Shown: positions 16,811 to 25,888 of the stretch, in pieces
Layout: each line of letters begins with the position of its first letter
Numbering within the stretch: position 1 is the first letter of the stretch
Assembly: GCF_019024325.1 (NCBI RefSeq)
Contig: NZ_JAFNJS010000006.1
Coordinates: forward strand, 1 to 64,000
DNA: 64,000 bases
Source of the DNA: Falsiroseomonas tokyonensis
Lineage (GTDB): Bacteria > Pseudomonadota > Alphaproteobacteria > Acetobacterales > Acetobacteraceae
Direction of reading: 5' to 3'
Notes under the pieces: generated by a model
Told to the model about the DNA's origin: nothing
Database searches by the model: none
Seen by the model: only the letters and a program-made list of their open reading frames with translations
Program-made: the position numbers and the translations under genes

Positions 16811-19800
16811 CGGCCAGGACAGGGCTCGGTTCCGGCGCTGCGCCACGCCGCTCCAGCGCCGTCACATACAGCGCCGGCAGCACGATCAGCGTCAGCAGGG
16901 TGGCCACCAGCAGCCCCCCCATGATGGCGAAGGCCATCGGCCCCCAGAACACCGTCGGCGCGATCGGGATCAGGCCCAGCACGGTGGAAAGCGCCGTCAG
17001 CATCATCGGCCGCAGGCGCGACGTGGCGGCCGCCAGCACCGCATCCCGCAGGGCCATGCCATCGGCCCGGTCCTGGTCGATCTGCACGATCAGGATGACG
17101 CCGTTCTTGGCGATCATGCCCAGCAGGGCAAGGATGCCGAGGATGGCGACGAAGCCGAGCGGCCGGTTGAACACCAGCAGCGCCAGCACCACGCCGATCA
17201 AGCCGAGCGGCAGAATCGCGACCACCAGGGCAAGCCGCGCGAAGCTCTGCAACTGGAACATCAGCACGGTCAGCATCACGACGATCATGACCGGCACCAC
17301 GGCGATGACGGAGTCGCGGCTCTTGGCGCTTTCCTCCGCAATGCCGCCGATCTCGATCCGGGTGCCGGCGGGCAGCCTCGCGTTGATCGCGGCGATGCGC
17401 GGCGTCACCTCCGCCACCACCGTCTCGGGCAGCACGCCGGGGCGCACATCTGCCTGCACGGTCAGGGCGGCAACACGGTCGCGGCGCCAGATCAGCGGAT
17501 ATTCCTGGCCGTGCTCGAAGGTGGCGAACTGGCCGAGGGCGACGGTGCGGCCTCCGGGGATCGGCACCTGCATGGTCTCCAGCGTATCCAGCGAGAGCCG
17601 CTCCGCGGCATTGGCACGTGCCCGCACGCTGACCAGGTAGATGTCGTCGCGGATCTGGGTGATGACCGTGCCGGTGATGGCTGCGTTCAAGGTGCCGGCG
17701 ATCGCGGCCGAGGACAGGCCGAGCTGGCGCGCCTGTTCCTGATCCACGACGACGCGCAGCTGCCGGGCCGGCTCGATCCAGTCGAAGCTCACATTGCGCG
17801 TCCCGGCGCTGGCGGCCATTTCCTGCGCCACCTCCAGCGCCACAGCGCGGATGGTCTCGATGTCAGGGCCGACCACGCGGTATTGCACCGGCCAGCCGAC
17901 CGGGGGCCCGAGCTCGAGTGGCGATACGCGGGCGATGGCTGTCGGGAACTGCTCGGCCAGCAGGGCTTCCAGCCGGCGCTGCAGCGCTTCGCGCACCTCC
18001 GGGTCCTTCGCCACCACGACGGCCTGGGCGAAGAAAGGATTCGGCAGCTGCGCATTCAATGGCAGGTAGAAGCGGATCGCGCCGCGGCCGACATAGCTGC
18101 TCCAACGCGCCACGTCCGGGTCCTTCGCCAGCGCCGCATCCAGCCGCTCCACCGCTGTCAGGCTGGCATGGATCGAGGCGTTCTGGGGCAGCGTCAGGTC
18201 CACCAGCAGCTCCGGCCTGTCGGAGGAAGGGAAGAACTGCTGCGGCACGAAGCGCAGGCCATAGAGCGAGGCGAGGAAGGCCGCGATGGCGACGGCGATG
18301 GTCACCCAGCGCAGCCGGATAGCCATGGTCAGGAAGGCCGCATAGCCGCGCAGCAAGGCGCCAGGCGGCGCTGCCGCCACGCCGGCCGCCTGCTTCGGCG
18401 CCTTCAGGATGGCCATGCCGAGCAGCGGCGCGAACATTACCGCGACAAGCCAGGAGACGACCAGCGCCAGGCCGACCACGGCGAAGATGGAAAAGGTGTA
18501 CTCGCCCGCCGAACTGGCGGCGAAGCCGATCGGGATGAATCCCGCGATCGTCACCAGCGTGCCGGTCAGCATCGGTGCCGCCAGCGTGTTGTAGGCGAAG
18601 GTGGCCGCCTGCGCCTTGCCGTCGCCGAGCGAAAGCCGCCGGATCATGGCGTCGATGGTGGTCATCGCGTCATCGACCAGCAGGGTCAGAGCGATGATCA
18701 GCGCGCCGAGCGAGATGCGCTGCAGGTCGATGCCGGCCAGCAGCATCAGCGGGAAGACGATGGCAAGGGTCAGCGGGATGGAAAGCGCCACCACCGCGCC
18801 GGCCCGCATACCCAGCGCGACGAAGCTGACGGCCATGATGATCAGGATGGCTTGCCACAGGCTTTCCGTGAATTCGCCGATCGCGGTGTCCACCGTCTGG
18901 GCCTGATCCGCCACCAGGTAGGGCTCGATGCCGATGGGCAGGTCGGCCTGGATTGCCTGCATCTCGCGCCGCAGGTTTTCGCCCAGCGCCAGGATGTCGC
19001 CCCCCGTGCCCATTGCGATGGCGAGGCCTATGGCGGGCTGTCCGTTCACCCGGAACATCGGTTGCGGCGGATCGGCATAGGCGCGGCGGATTTCCGCGAT
19101 ATCGGTCAGCCGCACCAGGCGGTCGCCGGCGACGAAGGAAATCTTGGCAAGGTCCGCCTCGTCCTGGAAGGCACCGGAGACGCGCACCGAAAGCCTCTCG
19201 TCGCCGGTCTGCACCAGGCCGGCCGGCTGCACCGCATTCTGCGCCTGCAGCGCGGCGATCAACGACGGGTAGTTCAACCCAAGCCCGGCGAGCCGCTCCA
19301 GCGAGAATTCGACGAACACGACCTCATCCTGCGCGCCGAGGATCTCGACCTTGGTGACGTCCGGCACGCGCAGCAGGCGCGAGCGGATGGCCTCGACGTA
19401 GTCGCGCAACTCGCGTTGACTGAAGCCGTCTGCTGTGAAGCCGAAGATGATGCCGAAGGTGTCGCCGAAATCATCGTTGAAGCCGGGGCCGACCACGCCC
19501 TGCGGCAGGGTATGGCGCATGTCGCCGATGCGCTTGCGCACCTCGTACCACATGTCCGGCACCACCTCCGGCGGGGTGGAGCCTTTCAGCTCCACGAAGA
19601 TCGTGGTCTGCCCCGCGACGGTGTAGCTGCGCAGCCGGTCGAGATTGGGAGTCTCCTGCAGGGTCCGCTCCAGCCGCTCCGTCACCTGGGCCAGCGTCTC
19701 CTCGATGGTGGCGCCGGGCCAAGCGGCCTGCACCACCATGGTGCGGAAGGTGAAGGCCGGGTCCTCGTTCCGGCCGAGGCGGAAGAACACGATGCTACCG

Positions 19801-19880
19801 GCGATGACGGCGACCAGCATGAAGTAGGCGAGAAGCTGCGGCCGCCGGATCGACCACTCGGACAGGTTCGGCCCGATCAT
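16797..19880 (-). CDS. RND-family efflux permease
   Basis: A 1027-residue inner-membrane proton-driven pump of the RND (HAE-1-like) superfamily. Two homologous halves each have one N-terminal helix, a large periplasmic loop and a bundle of helices. The proton-relay Asp pair is in LTLLVDDAMTTIDAM, and the end shows LRPMMLTALSTVLGLIPIAP, typical of the family. The N-terminus MIGPNLSEWSIRRPQLLAYF is the usual cytosolic start. It is preceded by its adaptor gene with a four-base ATGA overlap. No outer-membrane channel gene is present, so the pump must borrow a TolC-type partner encoded elsewhere. Substrate unknown. Confidence 0.95.
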   Translation of the reverse strand: MIGPNLSEWSIRRPQLLAYFMLVAVIAGSIVFFRLGRNEDPAFTFRTMVVQAAWPGATIEETLAQVTERLERTLQETPNLDRLRSYTVAGQTTIFVELKGSTPPEVVPDMWYEVRKRIGDMRHTLPQGVVGPGFNDDFGDTFGIIFGFTADGFSQRELRDYVEAIRSRLLRVPDVTKVEILGAQDEVVFVEFSLERLAGLGLNYPSLIAALQAQNAVQPAGLVQTGDERLSVRVSGAFQDEADLAKISFVAGDRLVRLTDIAEIRRAYADPPQPMFRVNGQPAIGLAIAMGTGGDILALGENLRREMQAIQADLPIGIEPYLVADQAQTVDTAIGEFTESLWQAILIIMAVSFVALGMRAGAVVALSIPLTLAIVFPLMLLAGIDLQRISLGALIIALTLLVDDAMTTIDAMIRRLSLGDGKAQAATFAYNTLAAPMLTGTLVTIAGFIPIGFAASSAGEYTFSIFAVVGLALVVSWLVAVMFAPLLGMAILKAPKQAAGVAAAPPGALLRGYAAFLTMAIRLRWVTIAVAIAAFLASLYGLRFVPQQFFPSSDRPELLVDLTLPQNASIHASLTAVERLDAALAKDPDVARWSSYVGRGAIRFYLPLNAQLPNPFFAQAVVVAKDPEVREALQRRLEALLAEQFPTAIARVSPLELGPPVGWPVQYRVVGPDIETIRAVALEVAQEMAASAGTRNVSFDWIEPARQLRVVVDQEQARQLGLSSAAIAGTLNAAITGTVITQIRDDIYLVSVRARANAAERLSLDTLETMQVPIPGGRTVALGQFATFEHGQEYPLIWRRDRVAALTVQADVRPGVLPETVVAEVTPRIAAINARLPAGTRIEIGGIAEESAKSRDSVIAVVPVMIVVMLTVLMFQLQSFARLALVVAILPLGLIGVVLALLVFNRPLGFVAILGILALLGMIAKNGVILIVQIDQDRADGMALRDAVLAAATSRLRPMMLTALSTVLGLIPIAPTVFWGPMAFAIMGGLLVATLLTLIVLPALYVTALERRGAAPEPSPVLAVNEG

Positions 19881-20965
19881 GGTTGGACGTCCAGCAGCCG
19901 GACCTGCTGCCCAGGGCGCAGGACCTGCACGCCGGCGGTCACGACGACATCACCGGCTGCCAATCCCGAGCCGATGATGGCGCGTGCCGGGTCATGCCGC
20001 AAGATCTCCACGGGGCGCAGCGCGACCGTCCTGGTTGCCGTGTCTACCACCCATACGGCAGCGGCACTGCCCTGGCGGGTCAGGGCGCTGGCCGGGATGG
20101 CGTAGCCCGCTCCGCCCTGCAGTTGCATCCGGCCGGTGACGGTGGAACCAAGCCGCAGCCCGGCGGGCGGATCCTCCAGCCCGATGCGCACGCGGAAGGT
20201 GCCGGTCACCGGGTCGGCGCTGGGCGAGACTTCCCGCACGCGACCGGTCGCGCGGGTGACGGGGTCGAGCGTCAGCGCCACGGCGACGATCACCCCCGGC
20301 GGCGCGCGGTCCATGACCGCGGGCGGCACGTCGAACACCGCGTCCAGGCCATCCTGCCGGGCAAGGCGCACGATCATACGGCCGGGCGCCACCACCTCGC
20401 CCGCCTCCGCGCCGCGGGCGGTGACGGTTCCGGGCGCATCGGCCAGCAACTCGGAATAGCTCAGCCGGTTCTCGGCGATGTTCACCTGCGCCTGCGCCGA
20501 ATCCACCGCACTGCGCGCGGTCTGCCGCTGCTGCGCCGCCTGGTCGTAGCGTTGCCTGGTGCCGAAGCCGCTGCGCAGCAATTCACGCGCACGATCGTAG
20601 TTCGCCTCCGTCTCCACCAGCTGCGCCTGCGCGGCCACCAGGGCCGCGCGCGCGGCGCGCAGCCCGTTCTCCTCGTTGGTGCGGTCAAGGCGGGCAATCA
20701 CTTGCCCCGCCGTCACGCGGTCGCCAACATTCACCAGCCGCTCAATCATGCGCCCATCGATGCGAAATCCGAGATTGACCTCAGTCTGCGCCTGGATGGT
20801 GCCGGTCAGGCTGACGGTGGTGCTGTCGCCGCGCGATTCGACCGTGACAACGCGGACCGGCCGCGGATCGGGCGCGGCGGGCGGCGGCGCCTCGCCGCAG
20901 GCGGCCAGTGCCGCGAAGGCGAGCAACAGGCAGGGCCGCTTCGCCTCATCCGAGACACTCGACAT
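19877..20965 (-). CDS. RND efflux periplasmic adaptor lipoprotein
   Basis: A 362-residue membrane-fusion protein. I start at MSSVSDEAKRPC, which gives a lipoprotein signal ending in FAALAAC; the longer frame adds 34 residues in front of the signal. Family blocks follow in order: barrel-sandwich/lipoyl half (NLGFRIDGRMIERLVNVGDR), a coiled-coil hairpin (AALVAAQAQLVETEANYDRA), the second lipoyl half (LSYSELLADAPGTVTARGAE), beta-barrel and membrane-proximal domains. The adaptor links the inner-membrane pump to an outer-membrane channel. Its stop codon overlaps the start of the permease, so the pair is one operon. Confidence 0.93.
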   Translation of the reverse strand: MSSVSDEAKRPCLLLAFAALAACGEAPPPAAPDPRPVRVVTVESRGDSTTVSLTGTIQAQTEVNLGFRIDGRMIERLVNVGDRVTAGQVIARLDRTNEENGLRAARAALVAAQAQLVETEANYDRARELLRSGFGTRQRYDQAAQQRQTARSAVDSAQAQVNIAENRLSYSELLADAPGTVTARGAEAGEVVAPGRMIVRLARQDGLDAVFDVPPAVMDRAPPGVIVAVALTLDPVTRATGRVREVSPSADPVTGTFRVRIGLEDPPAGLRLGSTVTGRMQLQGGAGYAIPASALTRQGSAAAVWVVDTATRTVALRPVEILRHDPARAIIGSGLAAGDVVVTAGVQVLRPGQQVRLLDVQP

Positions 20966-21245
20966 GCTCGAAATCCCTGCACTGGTGGGAAGGGGAAAGC
21001 TAACGATCCGTCCGCCTTCCTTGATCAGCGGCACGTCCCGGCCATGCGCACTACGTCCCGAAGCCACGCCCGCGCGACCGCACGCGATGCCTAGACACCC
21101 GCGGGCATTGCATCCAGGTCGAGCGAGGATCGCACGCCAAGGGCTCGCGCATGGTCACGCAGGAATTCCCGATCCGCCACCCTGCAGGGCAAGGTCCACG
21201 AATGCGGGATCACGTCGAGGCATCACGCCCTCCGGCGCTCGGTGG

Positions 21246-21836
21246 TCACCGCGGCCCAGCCGGGACAACCCGCACAGAGGCCTGCGCGAGCCGACGCAGC
21301 AGGCGCAGGCGGCGCAGGATCGGGCGGCGGTCATGCAGCAGCATCTCGACCGGCTTCCACATCGCCACCCAGCCGAGGATACCGATGCTTTCGCGTGCGA
21401 TGCGGGTCAGGGGCCGTTCGGGAAAGTCGGCGACGAGCAGCCAGGCGGTGGTCAGGCAGGCGGCGAGGATCGCCAAGCCGATGGCGAGGCTACGCCGCGC
21501 ATCGGAAAGGTGCTCCTTCGCCGAGCGCTCCTGCGCCTCCGCTAGCAGGCCGAAATGCGTTGCGAGCGCATCACCCAGCCGCGCCTTGTCGGCACGGCCC
21601 ATGGCATCGGGCGGCAGGCGCACGGTGACACGGAGTGGCACCTCCGTGGGCTGGCGGCGCGCCCATTCGATGATCTCGCTTTCCGCCGCAGCGCGAAGGC
21701 AGCCGGGATGCAGCGGCCAGGCGGCATCCACGGCGACCAGTTGCCCAATATCCATCAGGTCCAGGTCGAGATTCGAACCGGCGAGAGATGCGGCCGGCCT
21801 GGCGGTCGATAACGCGGTCATAACGACATCGGACAT
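21246..21836 (-). CDS. Hypothetical protein with two C-terminal membrane helices
   Basis: A 196-residue protein I do not recognise, starting MSDVVMTALSTARPAASL. The first 120 residues are soluble and charged (ESEIIEWARRQPTEVPLRVTV). Two hydrophobic segments follow, LAIGLAILAACLTTAWLLV and a shorter one around IGILGWVAMWKPVEMLL, and the C-terminal tail is strongly basic (RRPILRRLRLLRRLA), predicting a cytosolic end. It is a single gene upstream of the efflux pair but separated from it by about 280 bases, so it is probably not in that operon. An ATG eight codons further upstream is the alternative start. Confidence 0.6.
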   Translation of the reverse strand: MSDVVMTALSTARPAASLAGSNLDLDLMDIGQLVAVDAAWPLHPGCLRAAAESEIIEWARRQPTEVPLRVTVRLPPDAMGRADKARLGDALATHFGLLAEAQERSAKEHLSDARRSLAIGLAILAACLTTAWLLVADFPERPLTRIARESIGILGWVAMWKPVEMLLHDRRPILRRLRLLRRLAQASVRVVPAGPR

Positions 21837-21860
21837 GACGCCCCCGGCTCCAGGATCCAC

Positions 21861-22084
21861 CGACCTTAGGCCCGCGCCCGATGATGTTCATTATCCCGCC
21901 GTCCCGCCGCTTGCCCGCACGTCTCCGGAAGAACGCAAGTGCAAATACCCGACCCGCATCGGGCAAAAAACGCAGCCGAATAATTTATCGCGAAGTCCGA
22001 ACCGTCTCAATAAACAATATATCACGACGAAGTTTCTTGTTGCGGAAGCGGGCAGTCCCCATTTAATGGACAGGCGAATGTTCA
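21861..22084. promoter_or_regulatory. AT-richer intergenic region before AraC paralogue B
   Basis: This gap is clearly richer in A and T than its surroundings between about 21.94 and 22.04 kb, including AATAATTTATCG and AATAAACAATATATCACG. That is unusual for this genome and fits a promoter or regulator-binding region serving the AraC gene downstream, the membrane protein gene upstream, or both. I cannot assign exact -35 and -10 boxes. Confidence 0.4.
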
Positions 22085-23086
22085 TTGGTGGCGCCGATGT
22101 TTACAATAATTTCCGGCCAGCAGCAGTGTATTTTTCAACTTAAAGGTGATCCTCCAGTAGCAGGAAATGCGAGGCCTCGCCTGCTGAAGCCGCCGCGCCA
22201 GCCCGCGCGGAACCCGCCGGCGCGCCTTCAGTGCGACGCCTGGCGTGACATGAAGCTGGAGCTGGTCGATCCTGGCGCGCCCCGGCCCCTTCCCGATCGC
22301 TACAAAGTAAGCGCCGTCACCTTTCGCTTTGGTGGGCTGTCGCTGCCCGCGGCGGAGCCACCGGCCGAAACCTGCCAGCGCCCGGCAGGCAACCTGCGGC
22401 GCGACAGCAAGTGGTCCGGTCCGCTCGTGCTGCACACGCTGGGGCATCCTTGCGACGCGGCGCCCGCCCCTTCTGGCTCGCAAAATTTGCACCCGCCGCG
22501 CGAGGAGCTGCCCTCCACCCTCGTCTCCGAAGTAACGGGCTGCCAGGTTCTGGATACGCCGAGCGGACTTCTCCTACGGGATTACCTTCTGCTGCTGGCG
22601 GACCAGCTTCCCCGCATGACGATCGCGGATGGACTGCGTTTGGCGGAAGCCACCAGGGCCATGATCGCCCTTGCGGCAGCAGAAAGCCCGGCGCGGCGGG
22701 ATGCGGCAGCGGCGCCCCTCGGGGCTGTGCAGCTGGCGCAGGTGCACAGCTTCATTCGCGCCAATCTCGGCTCGGCCAGGCTCGGGCCGATGCGGATTTG
22801 CCAGGTGGTCGGCATCGCGCGCTCGCAACTCTACCGGCTGTTCGAACCCTATGGCGGCGTGGCGCTGTTCATCCAGCGGGAGCGTCTAGACGCGGCCTAC
22901 CGGGCGCTGACCGACCCGAGCGATACGCGCAGCATCGGCGAGATCGCAGAGGCGAGCGGGCTGTTCGATGCTTCGAGCTTCAGCCGCATGTTCCGCCGGG
23001 CCTTCGGCATTCGGCCGCGCGAGCTTCGCATGGCGCAGAGGATGCGCACGCTAGCACCCGCTCCCTGGCCGCCCGCTACAGGCTGA
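22085..23086 (+). CDS. AraC-family regulator, paralogue B, altered at the 3' end
   Basis: A regulator of up to 333 residues with an intact two-HTH domain (QVVGIARSQLYRLFEPYGG and AEASGLFDASSFSRMFRRA). The sensor half is divergent: the strand corresponding to LLDHWMINVALRG in paralogue D cannot be found, so part of the ligand domain seems deleted. The last codons, after about 23053, read into the start of the IS481-type transposase remains, so the original C-terminus was replaced. Several start codons are possible, and the first 55 residues are not family-like; MKLELVDPG at 22250 is an alternative start. It may bind DNA without responding to a ligand. Confidence 0.7.
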   Translation: MVAPMFTIISGQQQCIFQLKGDPPVAGNARPRLLKPPRQPARNPPARLQCDAWRDMKLELVDPGAPRPLPDRYKVSAVTFRFGGLSLPAAEPPAETCQRPAGNLRRDSKWSGPLVLHTLGHPCDAAPAPSGSQNLHPPREELPSTLVSEVTGCQVLDTPSGLLLRDYLLLLADQLPRMTIADGLRLAEATRAMIALAAAESPARRDAAAAPLGAVQLAQVHSFIRANLGSARLGPMRICQVVGIARSQLYRLFEPYGGVALFIQRERLDAAYRALTDPSDTRSIGEIAEASGLFDASSFSRMFRRAFGIRPRELRMAQRMRTLAPAPWPPATG

Positions 23087-23893
23087 ACCCGAAGACAGTC
23101 GCCAGGTGGCGCCGTCCTGAACGAGGTAGAGGAGGCGATTGTCGTCGAAGTCCGCCGGCGTACCCTGCTGCCACTCGACGACGTCCTGGCTGCCTCCGCG
23201 AAACCATCCCGACACTATCCCGCAGCGCCCTCCATCGCTGCCTCTTGCGGCACGGCATCTCCCGCCTGCCGCAAGCTGAGGAGAAGGCCTCGAAGCGCAA
23301 GCGCTTCGCCGAGACGATGATCGGCTATGTCCACATCGACGTCTGCGAGTTGCGCCTGGCTGAAGGCAAGCTCTTCATGTTCCTAACCATCGACCGGGTT
23401 TCGAAGTTCGTCCACGTCGCCTTCCTGGACGCCAACACCAAAATGAACGGCGCCGCCTTCTTGCGCGACGTCGTCGAGGCCTTGCCCCTACCGGATCCAC
23501 ACCGTGCTGAAAGACAATGGCGTGGCCTTCGCCAACCTGCCGAAGTACCGCAACGGGCCTACCGCACGCTGGATGGGCCACATCTTCTATCGCATCTGCC
23601 GCGAGCACGGCATCGAGCACCGCCTGACCAAACCCGGCCATCCTTGGACGAATGGCAAGGCAGAGAGGATGAATCGCACGGTCAGGGACGCCATGATCAA
23701 AGCCTTCCACGATCCCAGCCTTAATTCTCTGAAGGCGCACCTGCTCGTCTTCGTCCAGACCTACAACTTCGCCAAGCACCATAAAGCAATCAGGGGGCGC
23801 ACCCACTTCCAGGCCGTCCGCGACGCCTGGGCCAGGAATCCATCCCTCTTCAAAATCAACCCGCGCCGCCTCATCCCGGGACCAAACACCTAG
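23053..23893 (+). pseudogene. IS481-type transposase, frameshifted
   Basis: A transposase split over at least three frames. It opens with an HTH (SLAARYRLNPKTVARW), shifts near 23110 to NEVEEAIVVEVRRRTLLPLD, shifts back near 23205 to TIPTLSRSALHRCLLRHGIS and IGYVHIDVCELRLAEGKLFM, then shifts again near 23495 to HTVLKDNGVAFANLP, ending in GIEHRLTKPGHPWTNGKAER and KHHKAIRGRTHFQAV. The three acidic catalytic residues (HID, KDNG, KAER) can all still be seen, but not in one frame, so no active enzyme is made. It directly follows and partly overlaps AraC paralogue B, whose end it replaced. Confidence 0.88.
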
Positions 23894-24121
23894 GACCGCA
23901 AGCATGGTGCGACCGGCGGCTGAATGCGGCGTTGGTGTCGTCCGAAGGGCCATCGGTGCGACCGGGGGGCGAGCATGTCGACCGACATGTCTATGCTGCG
24001 CGCGGCGTTGCAGCCGGCGGCCCTGAATGGCCGCCAGCGCATCAGCAGCCCCGGCACGTGCGTCCGTCCTATCCGCGTGCAGGTGGCACGGACCCTGCCC
24101 GCATCGCGACAGGCAAAAGCA

Positions 24122-24658
24122 CTAGCGGATCAGCGGCGCGTCGATGGCGTGGATCACGCCGTTGGAGCACGGGATATCGGCGCGGGTGACGCGTGCCATC
24201 CTCTCGCCACCCACCAACACCGACAGCACGCCATTCTCCTGGCGGAGCTGCAGCGGCGTGCCGGCGTCCGTCATCAGCTCGCCGGCCCGGCCGAGCGCCG
24301 CGCTGTCATGGCGCCCCTGCACCACATGCGCCCGAAACGCGGCCGGTGCGAGAACCGGATCAGCCTCGCGATTCCCGTCCACCATGGGAAACAGCCGATC
24401 GATGATGACGCTGCGTGCCCCACCCGCCAGCGCATCATTGGTCGGCGCGAAGATGGTGATGGCATGGGCATTGCGAACATCGGCGACGGCATGAGCGCGG
24501 ATCACACCGCTGATGAAGCGGGAGAACTCGTTCATTCCTGCAAGGACGTCGACACAGTTCCGCTGCTGCGCCGAGGCGCCCGGTGCGCTGACGGCGCCAA
24601 TGGCAACAGCGATCGCAGAAAATGCGGCGAGGCGCAGTCTTGAGGATCGGAAGGTCAT
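24122..24658 (-). CDS. Secreted fasciclin (FAS1) domain protein
   Basis: A 178-residue exported protein with signal peptide RLAAFSAIAVAIGAVSAPGASA and a single FAS1 domain. The H1 and H2-type motifs are visible as HAITIFAPTNDAL and FRAHVVQGRH, and the domain ends with the usual ADIPCSNGVIHAIDAPL, although here a Cys precedes the SNG turn. FAS1 domains mediate adhesion or ligand binding at the cell surface or in the periplasm. A second Cys near the mature N-terminus (RNCVDVL) could form a disulfide with it. The gene is divergent from the MipA/OmpV gene across about 310 bases. Confidence 0.88.
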   Translation of the reverse strand: MTFRSSRLRLAAFSAIAVAIGAVSAPGASAQQRNCVDVLAGMNEFSRFISGVIRAHAVADVRNAHAITIFAPTNDALAGGARSVIIDRLFPMVDGNREADPVLAPAAFRAHVVQGRHDSAALGRAGELMTDAGTPLQLRQENGVLSVLVGGERMARVTRADIPCSNGVIHAIDAPLIR

Positions 24659-24967
24659 GGCATTCTCTCCTTGTGACGGGCCGAAGCCCCGCAGCGGGTT
24701 GGCGAGGGCCTCGGCCCCGATCGCCAGTCACGAACCTACGGCGGCGCTCCGGCGCGTGGTATGGGCGTGGGTCTCAGGCCTATGCCAACTGTCCCATCAT
24801 CGGCCGGCGCACCCCCTGGCCAGGGGCCGAGCCGCGCGCGACAGCCTGCCTTCACGCGTCAGAGCCTGCGCCGTGTTGGAACATCCGGTGCATCGGACGG
24901 ATGCGACGCCCATCACACGCCTGGCGCGGATCACTAGTCTTCCCGGCACGCGCCTGAGGAGCTTTCG
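24659..24967. promoter_or_regulatory. Divergent intergenic region between fasciclin and MipA/OmpV genes
   Basis: A 309-base gap from which both neighbours are transcribed outward, so it must hold two promoters. It contains no recognisable gene. I see no convincing paired -35/-10 boxes or strong palindrome. Confidence 0.4.
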
Positions 24968-25873
24968 ATGGGACAGAGTTGTGCACCTCCCGCAGCTCGG
25001 TTTGCCGATGCGCGGCCATCATCCTTCTCGCCAGGGCGGGATCGGCGGAACGGGACAAGGCCTCGCGCCGCGAGGCTTGCTCTGCTGGTTGCAGCCGTGC
25101 TGGCCTTCGAATCCCCTGCCAGGGCGCAGACCGATCTCACGCCGCAGGCGATGCCGCCACCTTCGACAGCCGGCGGCGAATGGCGCGTCTCGGTTGGCGC
25201 GGGCGCCCTGCTTTCGCCTGACTATCTGGGTTCCGACAGCCACACCCTTTCGCCGCTCCTCAGCCCTGATATCAGCTGGCGGCAGGACACGCTGTTCCTA
25301 TCCCTGCGCGATGGCCTGGGTGCCACGCTGCTGCGCCACGGTCCTGTCTCCATGGGCGTCGTGCTGAGGCCCCGCTTCGGGCGCGACCAGGACGACAACG
25401 ATGCCTTGCGCGGCATGGGCGACATCCGCCCTGCCGGCGAGGGCGGCCTTTTCATGCGCTATGCCAACCCGAACTGGCGCGGCGCGCTGGAGCTGCGCCA
25501 GGGCTTCGGCGGCCATTCGGGTCTCGTCGCCGATGCCCGGCTCGACCGGGTGCTGCGCCTGCGACCGGATCTCATCCTGAATGCCGGCCCGCGGTTGAGT
25601 TGGGGCAGCGAGGATTTTGCCGAAACCTATTTCGGCGTCGATGCGGAGCAATCCAGGCGCAGCGGCCATCAGCGCTTCGCGCCGCAGGATTACTGGTTCG
25701 CAGGCGTTGCCGCGAGCCTGACCCTGCAGCTCGATACCCGCTGGAGCCTGACGGCGTTCGGGGAGGTCGGACAGATCCTGGGTGCCGCCGCCGACAGCCC
25801 GCTCGTCGATGGCCGCGGCAGCGCAACCCAGGCGCTGTTCGGCTTGACCCTCAACTGGCAGTTCCTGCCGTAA
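24968..25873 (+). CDS. MipA/OmpV family outer-membrane protein
   Basis: A 301-residue outer-membrane beta-barrel. The signal-like segment AARLALLVAAVLAFESPARAQ sits 34 residues in, so the true start may be a later non-ATG codon. The mature part has the family pattern: EWRVSVGAGALLSPDYLGSD, LRPRFGRDQDDNDALRGMGD, GPRLSWGSEDFAETYFGVDA and a C-terminal strand ending WQFLP. MipA scaffolds murein-synthesising enzymes in E. coli, and OmpV relatives are adhesins or osmo-regulated porin-like proteins; which applies here is unknown. It converges with the solute-binding protein gene after 15 bases. Confidence 0.88.
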   Translation: MGQSCAPPAARFADARPSSFSPGRDRRNGTRPRAARLALLVAAVLAFESPARAQTDLTPQAMPPPSTAGGEWRVSVGAGALLSPDYLGSDSHTLSPLLSPDISWRQDTLFLSLRDGLGATLLRHGPVSMGVVLRPRFGRDQDDNDALRGMGDIRPAGEGGLFMRYANPNWRGALELRQGFGGHSGLVADARLDRVLRLRPDLILNAGPRLSWGSEDFAETYFGVDAEQSRRSGHQRFAPQDYWFAGVAASLTLQLDTRWSLTAFGEVGQILGAAADSPLVDGRGSATQALFGLTLNWQFLP

Positions 25874-25888
25874 CGCCGCCGCGCTGCG

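Noticed and set aside
16734-20105. 1123-codon plus-strand frame opposite the RND permease
   Set aside because: Very rich in His, Gln, Arg and Asp with no domain pattern; it mirrors the permease codons. Similar long antisense frames at 9765-11468, 12384-13607, 47056-48990, 49457-51421 and 59310-61055 were rejected for the same reason.
21771-21785. GATTCGAACC, resembling a tRNA T-loop on the minus strand
   Set aside because: The flanking bases cannot form the T-stem, no acceptor or anticodon stem fits, and it lies inside a coding region.
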